Shown here in pieces: positions 54,680 to 63,717 of a stretch of DNA of 64,000 nucleotides. The stretch comes from Chloroflexota bacterium (GTDB taxonomy: Bacteria; Chloroflexota; Anaerolineae; Promineifilales; Promineifilaceae). Below the pieces are notes generated by a model, which had not been told where the DNA came from, did no database searches, and was given only the letters and a program-made list of their open reading frames with translations. Position numbers and translations under genes: made by a program. The stretch covers positions 1-64,000 of the forward strand of contig JAGNBF010000005.1 of assembly GCA_018004935.1 (NCBI GenBank). Direction: 5' to 3'. The number at the start of each line of letters is the position of its first letter. The first letter of the stretch is position 1.

Positions 54680-55297
54680 TCATCGGGTACTGCCTAAAGC
54701 AATGCCGAGTTGCCCCAGGTAGTAAGTAATCATAATGAGGTAATGGGCGTAGGGAAGAGGATGACGAAATTTGTCTATGGCGATGAAGGAGTCAGAAAGC
54801 ATAAAGAGGACGGCCCCAGGCAAGAGGATAGGAAAGGGCTGGGGGTGAAGCGCGGCCGCAATGCCCATCAGGGTAATCACAACCATGTACAGGAGAACTG
54901 GCCCTCTTAGTTTACCCAAAGCGGGAAATAGCCAGATCCCTAGCGCGGCCGCGTACCCCACCAGGAGTAAAACAGGCACAGTCAAGCGAAACGCCGTCAC
55001 AGCCTGAGTCAGCCCCGCCACATAAAAGAGATGCCCTACCAGGAATAACCCCAACCCTACTACAAAATATTTCTTACGATCCAGAGCCAGGGCCACATCT
55101 CCCCCCGCCGAGAACAGCAACCCCAACGCAATCAAGCTACCGCCTATACCCTGCTGTTGCAGGAGCACATACGCCGCCAGGGCCAAGATAGGTATAGCTT
55201 TCACCACAAAATGACCGGTATAGGGGGCACGCGACATGGTAAGCAAGTATGCGGCCGCGCCCACCACAAAGAGCATTAGGAATGGAGTGCTTGACAT
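54680..55297 (-). CDS. YhhN/TMEM86-family membrane protein (putative lysoplasmalogenase)
   Basis: 205 residues with about seven to eight membrane helices. Family signals: VVKAIPILALAAYVLLQQQG, GLLFSAGGDVALAL, FVVGLGLFLVGHLFYVAGL, PGAVLFMLSDSFIAID, YYLGQLGIALG. TMEM86B and some bacterial relatives cleave the vinyl-ether bond of lysoplasmalogen; activity here is inference. Start at the ATG 55297 (MSSTPFLML); the frame upstream runs through a family E repeat, so a longer product is unlikely. No ribosome site is obvious. Confidence 0.85.
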   Translation of the reverse strand: MSSTPFLMLFVVGAAAYLLTMSRAPYTGHFVVKAIPILALAAYVLLQQQGIGGSLIALGLLFSAGGDVALALDRKKYFVVGLGLFLVGHLFYVAGLTQAVTAFRLTVPVLLLVGYAAALGIWLFPALGKLRGPVLLYMVVITLMGIAAALHPQPFPILLPGAVLFMLSDSFIAIDKFRHPLPYAHYLIMITYYLGQLGIALGSTR

Positions 55298-55349
55298 AGG
55301 GTTAGTTGCCAATAGGCGGGTTTCATTTCCGTTGAGAGGAAGAAAATAA

Positions 55350-55456
55350 GTTCTTTGGGGTTTCGTGGGGTACGGGCAACCCTTGTGGTTGCCCCCCACG
55401 GGGCAGGCACAAGGCCTGCCCGTACATCGGCTGTCCACCCCTGAATTCCCAAAGAC
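55350..55456. repeat. Family E MITE-like element, copy E4
   Basis: GTTCTTTGGGGTTTC and GAATTCCCAAAGAC ends; inner GGGCAACCCTTGTGGTTGCC. Confidence 0.8.
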
Positions 55457-55458
55457 TC

Positions 55459-55560
55459 ATTATTCAACTCCTTTGCAACACACCCTTTGCCAAGAGGCGT
55501 GCTTCAAATGAGTTAGAGGTGAACGGAGGTCGGCTTGATCACCTGAATAGTTACCAACAA
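55459..55560. repeat. Repeat shared with 63890-63947
   Basis: ATTATTCAACTCCTTTGCAA then CACACCCTTTG, and CACCTGAATAGTTACCA; the same words occur in changed order at 63890-63947. Confidence 0.5.
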
Positions 55561-55575
55561 AAAACATTTATCGCC

Positions 55576-57516
55576 CTATGGGGCCAGATTTTCAATTTCT
55601 ACCGGTTCAACCGGATCGGCCAGGACGAATTTAAAAATGCGGCCATAAAAATAAAGTTCAGCATCCAGGGCGCGTTTAATATTTTTGGCCTGACGAAACC
55701 CATGTTGTTCCCCGGCAAAGGGAACATAGGCCACAGGTAATCCTTTCTGGCGTGCGGCCGCGAGCATCATCTCCGCCTGACTGGGTGGTACTACGGCATC
55801 ATCCAGCCCCTGAAACATAATGAGTGGGCAAGAAAGCTTGTCGGCCGCATGAATAGGCGAACGCTCCCGATACAAATCGGCTCGTTCCGGGTATGGCCCT
55901 ACCAGACGATCCATATAACGGGATTCAAATTTGTGGGTTTCGCGGGCCAGGGCTTCCAGGTCTGCCACCCCAAAATGACTGGCTCCAGCCCGAAAAACCT
56001 GCCGGAAGGTGAGAGCAGATAGGGTTGTGTAACCTCCGGCGCTACCCCCACGAATCGCCAAACGTTGTTCATCCACATCCCCTCGTTGCCCCAAAAACAA
56101 AGCCCCGGCCACACAATCATCCACATCCACAATGCCCCAACGCCCATTCAGGGCCTGGCGGTAGGCTCGACCATATCCCGTACTGCCCCGGTAATTGACA
56201 TCCAACACAGCAAAACCCCGGCTCGTCCAAAATTGAATCCCCAGACTATAGGCGGCTGATGAGGCTCCAGTAGGGCCACCATGACTGAACACCAAGAGGG
56301 GTGGCTTTTCACCAGCGGGTCCGGTGCAATCCTTATTCGTGGGGGCATAATAGAAACCATGAGCAATCGCGCCATCTGTGGTGGGGAATTCGATAGTTTC
56401 GGGAATGGAAAGGTAGCCAGGGTCCACCAGATCGGGGCTGGCGTGGCGCAACACTTCCAGGCGGCGGGTTTGGGTGTCGAAGAGGGCGATAACGGTGGGC
56501 GCGGCCGCGGAACCACCAATAAACGCGACTCGCCCACCCTGCACCTGTATACCACTTAACACAGTATACGGCAGGTTCACCGCCATGAGTTCCCCGGTAA
56601 TACTATCTAATTGAACCATCCGAATGATGTTTTGTTCATTGACTAAACACCAGAGGTTACCTGTCCCATCAAACCCATAGGTAGACATGCCAAACTGCCA
56701 CTGCGGTTCACCAAATTCCCCAGCTTTAGGATGCAAGGGTTCGACGATACCTTGATGCCAGCGATACAGATTCCACCATCCACTCTGCCGATCTGAAACA
56801 AAATGCAAAATACCTTCGGGCGACCACGAGGGCTGAAAAACTGATTCTTCTTCACCTCCGGCCACAAAAACCGGTGTTCCTAATGTGCCATCAGACTGCA
56901 CGGGTGCTACCCATAACTCTGTGCCATCCCAGGGCATATTGGGATGGTTCCAGGTGAGCCAGGCCAGCCATTGACCATCCGGGCTGATAGCCGGTGACGC
57001 ATAAAAATCATTACCCCCCGCCAGGATTTGTCCTTCATTCGTGCCATCCAGAGCCACACGCACCAGAGTATTCACCGCATGCTGGTCTGAATGGGTATGA
57101 TCTTCACGGATTGCCAGCAAGCTATTATGGGTCGGATCTACCAGATAATCAGCAAAGCGGAGTTGCCCATCTTCTGTGAGGGGAACAGGTGTTTCGCCAA
57201 CACGTTGGCGGTAAATCAGTTGATCGGCAAAATTGGTGAAGTAAACGACACCGTTATGAACGGTATAGGAAGCACCCCCGTATTCATGAACGCGAGTATA
57301 CACGTTAAACGGGGGCGGCGTGACATCATGGGTCAAGCCATCTGGTGTATACCGGACAAGGACATAACGACCACCTTCTCGCGGCCGCATTTCTAGCCAG
57401 TACACATCCTCACCATCCAGCATAACCCCTCCCAGACCAATCGTTTCTGCTACGATCAAATCGGAAGTAATGGGGGATTTCCATGAACCAAATGGGGCCA
57501 TCGTTCGTTGTGACAT
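55576..57516 (-). CDS. S9-family prolyl oligopeptidase / dipeptidyl aminopeptidase
   Basis: 646 residues. The N-terminal about 370 residues are a beta-propeller (WD40-like/TolB-type blades: GQWLAWLTWNHPNMPWDGTE, ILHFVSDRQSGWWNLYRW). The C-terminal alpha/beta-hydrolase domain has the serine in IRGGSAGGYTT, the aspartate near FQGLDDAVVPPSQAE and the histidine in GEQHGFRQ. No signal peptide is seen, so it is probably cytosolic and trims oligopeptides. ATG at 57516 (MSQRTM) follows GGAAAG; a GTG three codons upstream is less likely. Confidence 0.93.
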   Translation of the reverse strand: MSQRTMAPFGSWKSPITSDLIVAETIGLGGVMLDGEDVYWLEMRPREGGRYVLVRYTPDGLTHDVTPPPFNVYTRVHEYGGASYTVHNGVVYFTNFADQLIYRQRVGETPVPLTEDGQLRFADYLVDPTHNSLLAIREDHTHSDQHAVNTLVRVALDGTNEGQILAGGNDFYASPAISPDGQWLAWLTWNHPNMPWDGTELWVAPVQSDGTLGTPVFVAGGEEESVFQPSWSPEGILHFVSDRQSGWWNLYRWHQGIVEPLHPKAGEFGEPQWQFGMSTYGFDGTGNLWCLVNEQNIIRMVQLDSITGELMAVNLPYTVLSGIQVQGGRVAFIGGSAAAPTVIALFDTQTRRLEVLRHASPDLVDPGYLSIPETIEFPTTDGAIAHGFYYAPTNKDCTGPAGEKPPLLVFSHGGPTGASSAAYSLGIQFWTSRGFAVLDVNYRGSTGYGRAYRQALNGRWGIVDVDDCVAGALFLGQRGDVDEQRLAIRGGSAGGYTTLSALTFRQVFRAGASHFGVADLEALARETHKFESRYMDRLVGPYPERADLYRERSPIHAADKLSCPLIMFQGLDDAVVPPSQAEMMLAAARQKGLPVAYVPFAGEQHGFRQAKNIKRALDAELYFYGRIFKFVLADPVEPVEIENLAP

Positions 57517-57694
57517 ACTTTCCACTTTCCTGATTAATTAAACACGAGCAAGATTAGATCATAAGCATACAGCTATTTTTTACCTCGTCAAAAATATTCT
57601 ATGCGAATTGTGGGGCATAAATGTTCGGAAATAATATGGATGGCTCAGTCAGGGGACTAACCACAGCAAACCGCAAAGAAGTCGTAAAGGTATT

Positions 57695-57797
57695 GGGTCT
57701 TCGGAATTTCAGGCGGGTGACACCATCTCATCTGTAAAGGCCACCCTTGTGCTTGCCCTCGATGGAACAGGCGCAAGGCCAGCCCCACATAGAGGGA
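57695..57797. repeat. Family E element, decayed copy E5
   Basis: GGGTCTTCGGAATTTCAGG left end and a diverged interior (GCCACCCTTGTGCTTGCCC, GGCGCAAGGCCAGCCCC); the right end is lost. Confidence 0.6.
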
Positions 57798-57807
57798 GTA
57801 TAAAAAT

Positions 57808-58914
57808 TTAATACTGCCGAAAAAAATCGATCATCCGTTCCTGGAAAAGAGCATCGGCGGCCCCGCGAAAGGTGTGGGGCACGCCCGAATAAGCAAAACA
57901 TTCCACCGGATGCTGTATAGCCTGCAACGCCTGACACAATTGCTCTGACCAGATATATGGCACCGTTTGATCATCCAGGCTGTGATGAATGCTAATAGGA
58001 ACCTGGAGCCGCTCCAGATGATAAATAGGAGAGATCGCTGACAACATTTCCGGCGAAGCATTCAGTTCAAACGTGCCGGTTTCTCCATTCGTCCATTGTT
58101 GTATCTGTTGGAAATTCATTCCTTCATCACCACTCATCGAACCGTATAACACCAGGGCACGTACGGCCTCTGGCCATACCGTAACCGCTCGCAAAGCCGC
58201 CCCCCCGCCCATGCTGTGGCCCATCAGATGAATGTAATCGCCCTGGGCACGGCGCAAAATACCATAGGGATCCTGACTCTGAGTTTTGATAATGCCGATC
58301 AGATTGAGCAAATCTATGGCATAGCCAACACGAAACGGGTTTTCGCCTTCGTCTGAGGGAGGAAAATTACGCAGGTTGGGATGAAAGACGAAGTAACCTG
58401 CTTCAACCAGGGTCTCAACATAACGGCGTGTGTAGGCAATCGTTTCGTATTCGGCCGGGGGAATGTACCCATGTACGACAATCGCCACCGGAAAGGAGTC
58501 CCCTTCTGCCGGAACTGTCATGTACCCGTAAATGGTTAGGCCATCGCTGGGGTAAGTAATGATGTATTGTTTGTAGCTATCATTTTCCTCTACGACAGCC
58601 ACAACATCTATCTCGCCACCGCCATAAGTACGCTGGGCGAGGGCCTCAATGGTGTACTGGCTATACAGGTTAGGAGTGGGTGTAGGGGTAGGGGTAGTTG
58701 TAGGTGTGATTGTGGACAACGGCACCGGGGATGGGGTTGCCGTATGAGGCAAGGTTGGAGCGGGTGGGGAGGGGGAAAGAGAAGGGGTGATAAACGCGGC
58801 CGCAACCGGCTCTCCCGTTTCCGTCACTATATTCGCCGCTGTTGGCGTATCAACAATACCCACCTGCCCACAGGCGGTCAAAAAAATAAACAGGGAAAGG
58901 AAAATAAATTTCAT
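57808..58914 (-). CDS. Alpha/beta-hydrolase lipoprotein
   Basis: 368 residues. Short lipoprotein signal (FIFLSLFIFLTAC) with Cys at 15, a Thr/Pro-rich linker (about 45-83), then an alpha/beta-hydrolase of the S9/dienelactone type: GYMTVPAEGDSFPVAIVVHG, nucleophile in LMGHSMGGGAA, aspartate near SLDDQTVP and histidine in GVPHTFRG. It is surface-exposed and probably cleaves peptides or esters; the substrate is unknown. Transcribed just downstream of the S9 peptidase's start side, on the same strand but separated by a family E repeat. Confidence 0.88.
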   Translation of the reverse strand: MKFIFLSLFIFLTACGQVGIVDTPTAANIVTETGEPVAAAFITPSLSPSPPAPTLPHTATPSPVPLSTITPTTTPTPTPTPNLYSQYTIEALAQRTYGGGEIDVVAVVEENDSYKQYIITYPSDGLTIYGYMTVPAEGDSFPVAIVVHGYIPPAEYETIAYTRRYVETLVEAGYFVFHPNLRNFPPSDEGENPFRVGYAIDLLNLIGIIKTQSQDPYGILRRAQGDYIHLMGHSMGGGAALRAVTVWPEAVRALVLYGSMSGDEGMNFQQIQQWTNGETGTFELNASPEMLSAISPIYHLERLQVPISIHHSLDDQTVPYIWSEQLCQALQAIQHPVECFAYSGVPHTFRGAADALFQERMIDFFRQY

Positions 58915-59125
58915 GCCCCAAGTTTATCCCAACTATTATCACTTTGGTTTATGGGGAATGTGGAGGTCAGGGCGATTGCCTCATGTTTTACCGAATTTAT
59001 TGCTTTTGCCGTCAATCCTCGGCAAAATCGTCTGTAAGGGATTTGAAAATGGTGGCGCTACCGGGTTTTCCCAGGAAGAGGCGGACTTTGAGGGTGGGTT
59101 CTCGGTAGAGCTGAGGGAAAACCAC

Positions 59126-59716
59126 ATGAAATTACTGATTGCTACCCACAACCAGGGTAAGGTACGGGAATTGGGAGAAATATTAGCCGATTCAGGGATC
59201 GAATGTGTTCGCCTGGATGATGTGGGTATTACGGATGATGTGGAAGAAACAGGGGCCACGTTTACGGAGAATGCTATTTTGAAGGCAGTCGCTTACGCGG
59301 CCGCAACGCAACTCCTCACCTTAGCCGATGATTCTGGGCTGGAAGTGGATGCGCTCAATGGGGGACCAGGGATTTACACCAAACGGTATGGCGAAGGTGG
59401 CCCTTTCCTTTATAGTCGTCTCTTGCAAGAAATCACCACCGTGCCCGATGATCAAAGGTCTGCCCGCTTCCGGTGTGTGGTGGCTCTGGCTGATAAGGAT
59501 GGTTTGATTGGTACGGCACAGGGAACCTGCGAGGGGATGATTACCGACGAGCCGAAAGGGAGCGGCGGCTTTGGTTATGATCCGGTGTTTTTCCTGGCCG
59601 AACATAACCAGACAATGGCTGAGCTGTCCTCCGAAGAAAAACATAAAATCAGTCATCGCGGCCGCGCCATTGCCGCTATTTTGCCCCTCATTCATCAAAT
59701 TGCCACTTCATCATAA
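59126..59716 (+). CDS. rdgB: XTP/dITP diphosphatase (RdgB/HAM1)
   Basis: 196 residues, usual length. MKLLIATHNQGKVREL opens the protein; LADDSGLEVDALNGGPGIYT carries the catalytic metal ligands; FGYDPVFF and SHRGRAIA bind the nucleotide. It removes non-canonical purine nucleotides (ITP, dITP, XTP). The frame is open far upstream, but ATG 59126 with GAGGG upstream matches the family start. GCGGCCGC encodes the GR of SHRGRA. Confidence 0.95.
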   Translation: MKLLIATHNQGKVRELGEILADSGIECVRLDDVGITDDVEETGATFTENAILKAVAYAAATQLLTLADDSGLEVDALNGGPGIYTKRYGEGGPFLYSRLLQEITTVPDDQRSARFRCVVALADKDGLIGTAQGTCEGMITDEPKGSGGFGYDPVFFLAEHNQTMAELSSEEKHKISHRGRAIAAILPLIHQIATSS

Positions 59717-59754
59717 GGGTTATACAACTTCCGGCTTAGATCTGACAGGGGTAA

Positions 59755-59847
59755 CTTCTCAATATCTCGCGGGAAACGTAGCCTGAGCCTGTCGAAGGTG
59801 GTTGGTTTCGGCAAGCTCAACCAACGACACCCTGTTTTATTGAGAAG
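59755..59847. repeat. Family F-like MITE, copy F3
   Basis: Perfect terminal repeats CTTCTCAATA (59755-59764) and TATTGAGAAG (59838-59847); inner GAGCCTGTCGAAGG and TCGGCAAGCTCAACC. Just upstream 59713-59754 shows a partial family B left end. Confidence 0.7.
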
Positions 59848-59888
59848 ATAGTGACAGGTTTCCCAATTTGATCTGGCACAGCCAAAAA

Positions 59889-59930
59889 TAAAAAGCCGCC
59901 GCTGAGTCTTTACTCAGCGGCGGCTTTTTT
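59889..59930. terminator. Strong bidirectional terminator
   Basis: AAAAAGCCGCCGCTGAGT pairs with ACTCAGCGGCGGCTTTTT around CTTT; serves convergent rdgB and the LysM gene. Confidence 0.9.
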
Positions 59931-59952
59931 GATGATGATGGGCTTCTTTTGT

Positions 59953-60930
59953 TTAATTGCCGCCAGGAATCACCAATGTTTGCCCGGGGAAAATGACATA
60001 CGGGGCGGCGATGTTATTCGCGGCCGCGATGTCTGTCCACACTACGCCATAACGCAGGGAGATAAGGAAGATTGTCTCGCCTGATTGAACGACGTGAGTA
60101 AATTGTGGGGTCGGGCCAGGGGTGTTGCTGGGAACCTTGAGAACCTGTCCGGGGTAGATTAAATTGGGATTGACCAGGCCATTGGCCTCGGCGATCTGCA
60201 CCCAACTGACGCCAAACGCGGCCGCGATCTGGCCTAAGGTATCACCTTGCCGCACGGTATAGAGAACTTCCGTGGGTACCGGCGTGGCTGGCGGTGTGCC
60301 CGCCGCCGGAATCTTAATCGTCTGGCCTACGACTACATAATTGGGGTTGGTGATGTTGTTGTACTGCGCCAAAACAGCCCAGGAATAGCCGTACTGTAAA
60401 CCAATTCGGTATAGATTTTCACCGGGCTGGATTACATGGGTTACTTCAGTGGCAGGAGGTGTGCCTGCGGCCGCGACCGTGGCGGCAGGTGCAGGGGGAG
60501 TGGCAGTGGGGGTAGGCGTGGGGGTTGCGGCCGCAGATCCACCAGAAGCGGTGGTCGCCGTTGGCGTAACGGCTGTACTCGCCACTACAGGAGCCGTTGT
60601 TGCCGTAGCCTCAGTTCCGGTTGTGGGAGTAGTACCCGTAACAACCTCACTGCCAATGGTAGCTGTAGCGGCGGCAGGTACCTCAGGTGTTGCCACCCCA
60701 TCAGTAGGTGTGGTAGCCGTCACAACACCTGTATTATCCGCAGGGATCGTACTTGTTATGACGCCAGTATTATCAGCGGTGACGGTGCCGGTAACCGCCC
60801 CAGAGACCGAGGGATCAGGTGTAGGGGTCTCATCGGCTCCAGGTCGAGCCGGACGGGTACAGGCCACCATGATCATGGTCAATAAAACGATTAACATAAT
60901 AATGAACCATCTTTCAAAACGAGCTTTCAT
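59953..60930 (-). CDS. LysM-repeat lipoprotein
   Basis: 325 residues. Signal FIIMLIVLLTMIMVAC with lipobox Cys at 24. A low-complexity Thr/Ala/Pro/Val linker spans about 30-160. Three LysM domains follow, each about 45 residues: THVIQPGENLYRIGLQYGYS, YTVRQGDTLGQIAAAFGVSW and THVVQSGETIFLISLRYGVV. LysM binds peptidoglycan or chitin-like glycans; no catalytic domain is attached, so it may anchor or sense the wall. GGGAGG lies 6 bases before the ATG. Four GCGGCCGC sites fall in this one gene. Confidence 0.9.
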   Translation of the reverse strand: MKARFERWFIIMLIVLLTMIMVACTRPARPGADETPTPDPSVSGAVTGTVTADNTGVITSTIPADNTGVVTATTPTDGVATPEVPAAATATIGSEVVTGTTPTTGTEATATTAPVVASTAVTPTATTASGGSAAATPTPTPTATPPAPAATVAAAGTPPATEVTHVIQPGENLYRIGLQYGYSWAVLAQYNNITNPNYVVVGQTIKIPAAGTPPATPVPTEVLYTVRQGDTLGQIAAAFGVSWVQIAEANGLVNPNLIYPGQVLKVPSNTPGPTPQFTHVVQSGETIFLISLRYGVVWTDIAAANNIAAPYVIFPGQTLVIPGGN

Positions 60931-61121
60931 TATAAACCTCCCTCATGCCATATCGTTACGATTGGGCAACAACCCACAGGCAAGTAACAGATCTATGCTT
61001 TATCTCCAGTGTGAACTTTCCATAATATAACATGGTTTGAATATTACGTAAAGTAGGGGCACGGTTATAAATTAGCCTGAATCTCGCCACCGACCGGGCA
61101 GATTTTTAATCGTTCAGGGGA

Positions 61122-61544
61122 TTACCACAACTCTGAACCGCTCAGAATATCACCAAAAGCGGTAGCCGCTCGGGCAATGGCCATGAGCACCAGACCCATT
61201 TTGGCTCCTTTTGTGACCATTGTTGCCAGGGCGGCGTTTTGGTTAATGGGATAAACAATGATAGCCCCATCTTGGCCTTCAATTAACAAACGTTGCATCT
61301 GTCCTTGAGCGAGGCGAGCCAGTGTTTGTTCCCCCAGGCCGATGAGGGCGGCGGCCATTGCGGCCACCTGTGAGGTTGAAGACATTTCTACGGCTGTAAA
61401 CAAACTGGTTTGCTCACTAGGCGGATAAGCGGCAACAACGAATCCCTCTACACTAACAATAACAGTGCCTAGAATACCCGGTACCGTTTCGGTCAATTGC
61501 CGTAAACGGTCTTCCAAAATATTAACGCGATAAATGTTGACCAT
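61122..61544 (-). CDS. Roadblock/LC7-domain protein
   Basis: 140 residues. Fold type: RLRQLTETVPGILGTVIVSV, EGFVVAAYPPSEQTSLF, MAAALIGLGEQTLARL, QRLLIEGQDGAIIVYPINQN. In bacteria such proteins (MglB-like) are GTPase-activating partners of small Ras-like GTPases in polarity or gliding; no GTPase gene lies in the window. ATG at 61544 fits the family start; the frame extends 12 codons further. Confidence 0.85.
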   Translation of the reverse strand: MVNIYRVNILEDRLRQLTETVPGILGTVIVSVEGFVVAAYPPSEQTSLFTAVEMSSTSQVAAMAAALIGLGEQTLARLAQGQMQRLLIEGQDGAIIVYPINQNAALATMVTKGAKMGLVLMAIARAATAFGDILSGSELW

Positions 61545-61678
61545 GTAAGCCCCATGTGGGAAACGTAGAACAACGAGCACGGGCCGTAAAACCTGTTTTA
61601 CGGCCTATACACTTGCCTTACATCAATCCCTGAATAGACCAGCTCAGCTTGAGTCAACCCTCTGGATACTGCCAGGGT

Positions 61679-63325
61679 CTATTTGAGCATGGGAATTTTG
61701 ATACCTCGTTCGTGGGCCACATCTATGGCCCGCTGATAACCGGCGTCCACATGGCGGACGACCCCCATACCGGGATCAACAGTGAGAACCCGTTCCAGGC
61801 GTGCGGCCGCGGCCGGGGTCCCATCAGCGACAATCACTTGTCCCGCGTGTAAACTATAACCAATACCCACTCCGCCGCCATGATGAAAACTCACCCAGGT
61901 AGCACCACTGGCCGTATTGATGAGCGCATTCAAAATCGGCCAGTCACCAATGGCATCAGACCCATCAGCCATTTTTTCTGTTTCCCGGTTGGGGCTGGCA
62001 ACAGAGCCAGCATCCAGATGATCTCGGCCAATCACAATGGGGGCCTTTACCTTACCTTGTGCTACCAGTTCATTAAATAGTAATCCAGCTTTGGCCCGTT
62101 CGCCATAACCTAGCCAACAGATACGAGCCGGTAAACCCTGAAAATGGACTTTCTCCTGGGCCAATTTGATCCAACGGTGCAAAGGCTCATCTTCGGGGAA
62201 TAGCTCTAGAATTGCCTGGTCAGTCACATAAATATCTTCGGGATCTCCACTCAGGGCCACCCAACGGAAGGGGCCTTTGCCTTCACAAAAGAGGGGACGA
62301 ATGTAGGCGGGAATAAAACCCGGGTAACTGAAGGCCTCTGTGAGGCCAGCATCATAAGCGCGTTGGCGCAAATTATTGCCATAGTCAAACACAATCGCAC
62401 CCCGTTTTTGCATCTCCACCATTGCCGCACAATGTTGAGCCATGCTTAGCCCAGACAGGCGCATAAACTCGGCCCGATCCTGGTCACGTAGTTCTTTGCC
62501 TGCGGCAAAACTTAAGTTATGGGGGAAATAAGCCAGGTAATCATGGGCCGAAGTCTGATCGGTGACGATGTCGGGGATGGCATTTCGTGCTACCAAAGCC
62601 GGGAAAACATCAGCGGCATTGGCAATGAGGCCAATGGAACGGGGCAGGCCGTTTTCGGTGTAGTAACGCACACGGGCAAGGGCATCTTCCAGATCTTCTG
62701 AGACTTCATCCAGGTAGCGATGCTCCAAACGTCGGCGTGCCCGCCATTCGTCTACCTCTACGATGAGTCCTACCCCTTCGTTCATCGTGACCGCCAGGGG
62801 TTGTGCCCCCCCCATTTCGCCCAGACCGGCGGTGAGAACCCATTTGCCTTTGAGAGAAGACCAACCGGCCGCTTTTGCCGCGGCCGCGAACGTTTCATAG
62901 GTTCCCTGCAATATTCCTTGCGTGCCAATATAAATCCAGCTTCCGGCTGTCATCTGGCCGTACATGATCAACCCTTCGGCTTCCCAGCGATCAAAATTTT
63001 CTTGCGTGGCCCAATGGGGAACCATGTTGGAGTTAGCAATCAGGACACGGGGAGCATCAGCGTGGGTACGGAATACCGCCACCGGTTTTCCACTCTGCAC
63101 TAGCAAGGTTTCGTCGTTTTCTAGCTGACGCAGGCTTTGCAAAATAGCCTCAAAAGCGGGCCAATTACGGGCGGCGCGGCCGCGGCCGCCATACACAATC
63201 AAATTGTCGGGATCTCCGGCCACTTCCGGGTCCAGATTATTTTGCAACATGCGGTAGGCCGCTTCCTGCAACCAACCTTTACACGTCAGCGTCGTGCCTC
63301 TGGGTGCGCGTATCATCCTGCTCAT
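61679..63325 (-). CDS. hutU: Urocanate hydratase
   Basis: 548 residues, full length. Second step of histidine degradation: urocanate to imidazolone propionate, NAD-dependent. [17 protein letters not shown] opens the family pattern, and [14 protein letters not shown] carries the conserved active-site cysteine. NAD contacts appear as [15 protein letters not shown], and [19 protein letters not shown] is the C-terminal signature. hutH, hutI and hutG are not in the window. AAGGAT lies 9 bases before the ATG. The overlapping double GCGGCCGC at 63176-63189 encodes GGRGRAAR. Confidence 0.96.
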   Translation of the reverse strand: MSRMIRAPRGTTLTCKGWLQEAAYRMLQNNLDPEVAGDPDNLIVYGGRGRAARNWPAFEAILQSLRQLENDETLLVQSGKPVAVFRTHADAPRVLIANSNMVPHWATQENFDRWEAEGLIMYGQMTAGSWIYIGTQGILQGTYETFAAAAKAAGWSSLKGKWVLTAGLGEMGGAQPLAVTMNEGVGLIVEVDEWRARRRLEHRYLDEVSEDLEDALARVRYYTENGLPRSIGLIANAADVFPALVARNAIPDIVTDQTSAHDYLAYFPHNLSFAAGKELRDQDRAEFMRLSGLSMAQHCAAMVEMQKRGAIVFDYGNNLRQRAYDAGLTEAFSYPGFIPAYIRPLFCEGKGPFRWVALSGDPEDIYVTDQAILELFPEDEPLHRWIKLAQEKVHFQGLPARICWLGYGERAKAGLLFNELVAQGKVKAPIVIGRDHLDAGSVASPNRETEKMADGSDAIGDWPILNALINTASGATWVSFHHGGGVGIGYSLHAGQVIVADGTPAAAARLERVLTVDPGMGVVRHVDAGYQRAIDVAHERGIKIPMLK

Positions 63326-63452
63326 ACATTTGTTATCCTTGTACTCAAGTGGGGAAATTGGGATAGAGTAACCCTAACCTGGACTAGCCAGAATTAAAGA
63401 GATTTTTGCGGATCTTTCTGTTCACTACCTATTTGCCTGAACTATTACAACA

Positions 63453-63486
63453 ATTATAGTATGGGCCAGGGTAATTGCATACCCAA
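63453..63486 (-). promoter_or_regulatory. Possible promoter of hutU
   Basis: TATAAT on the minus strand (63458..63453) with a weak TATGCA 17 bases upstream; leaves a leader of about 120 bases. Confidence 0.4.
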
Positions 63487-63490
63487 TTCC

Positions 63491-63590
63491 CCTTAGGGTT
63501 CGTAAAAATATAACTTCCCGGTTTAGACCTGACAGGTTTCCGAAAACCTGTCAGGTCTTGACGGAACCTAATCTTTTACAGGCCCTTACT
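63491..63590. repeat. Family B element, copy B2
   Basis: CTTAGGGTTCG left end and AAAATATAACTTCCCGG as in B1. Core AGACCTGACAGGTTT (63525-63539) pairs perfectly with 63544-63558. Core differs from B1 and from family A. Confidence 0.75.
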
Positions 63591-63616
63591 GGCAGGGCGA
63601 TTGCCTACTCACCACA

Positions 63617-63700
63617 ATGAACCCATCCCCCTGACGATTCCCGATTTTGGGAAGGGGGAACCCACTCGGCGAGCAAAATCGGGGGCGATTGTTGATTAAA
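63617..63700. repeat. Family D element, decayed copy D8
   Basis: CCCATCCCCCTGACGATTCC left part and GCGAGCAAAATCGGGGG on the right; only a partial stem CCCGATTTTG/CAAAATCGGG remains. Confidence 0.5.
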
Positions 63701-63717
63701 TGATTGTATCTATACAG

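Noticed and set aside
60436-61030. Plus-strand frames opposite the LysM gene, rich in Gly, Arg, Cys or Val
   Set aside because: They mirror the Thr/Ala/Pro linker of the LysM lipoprotein.
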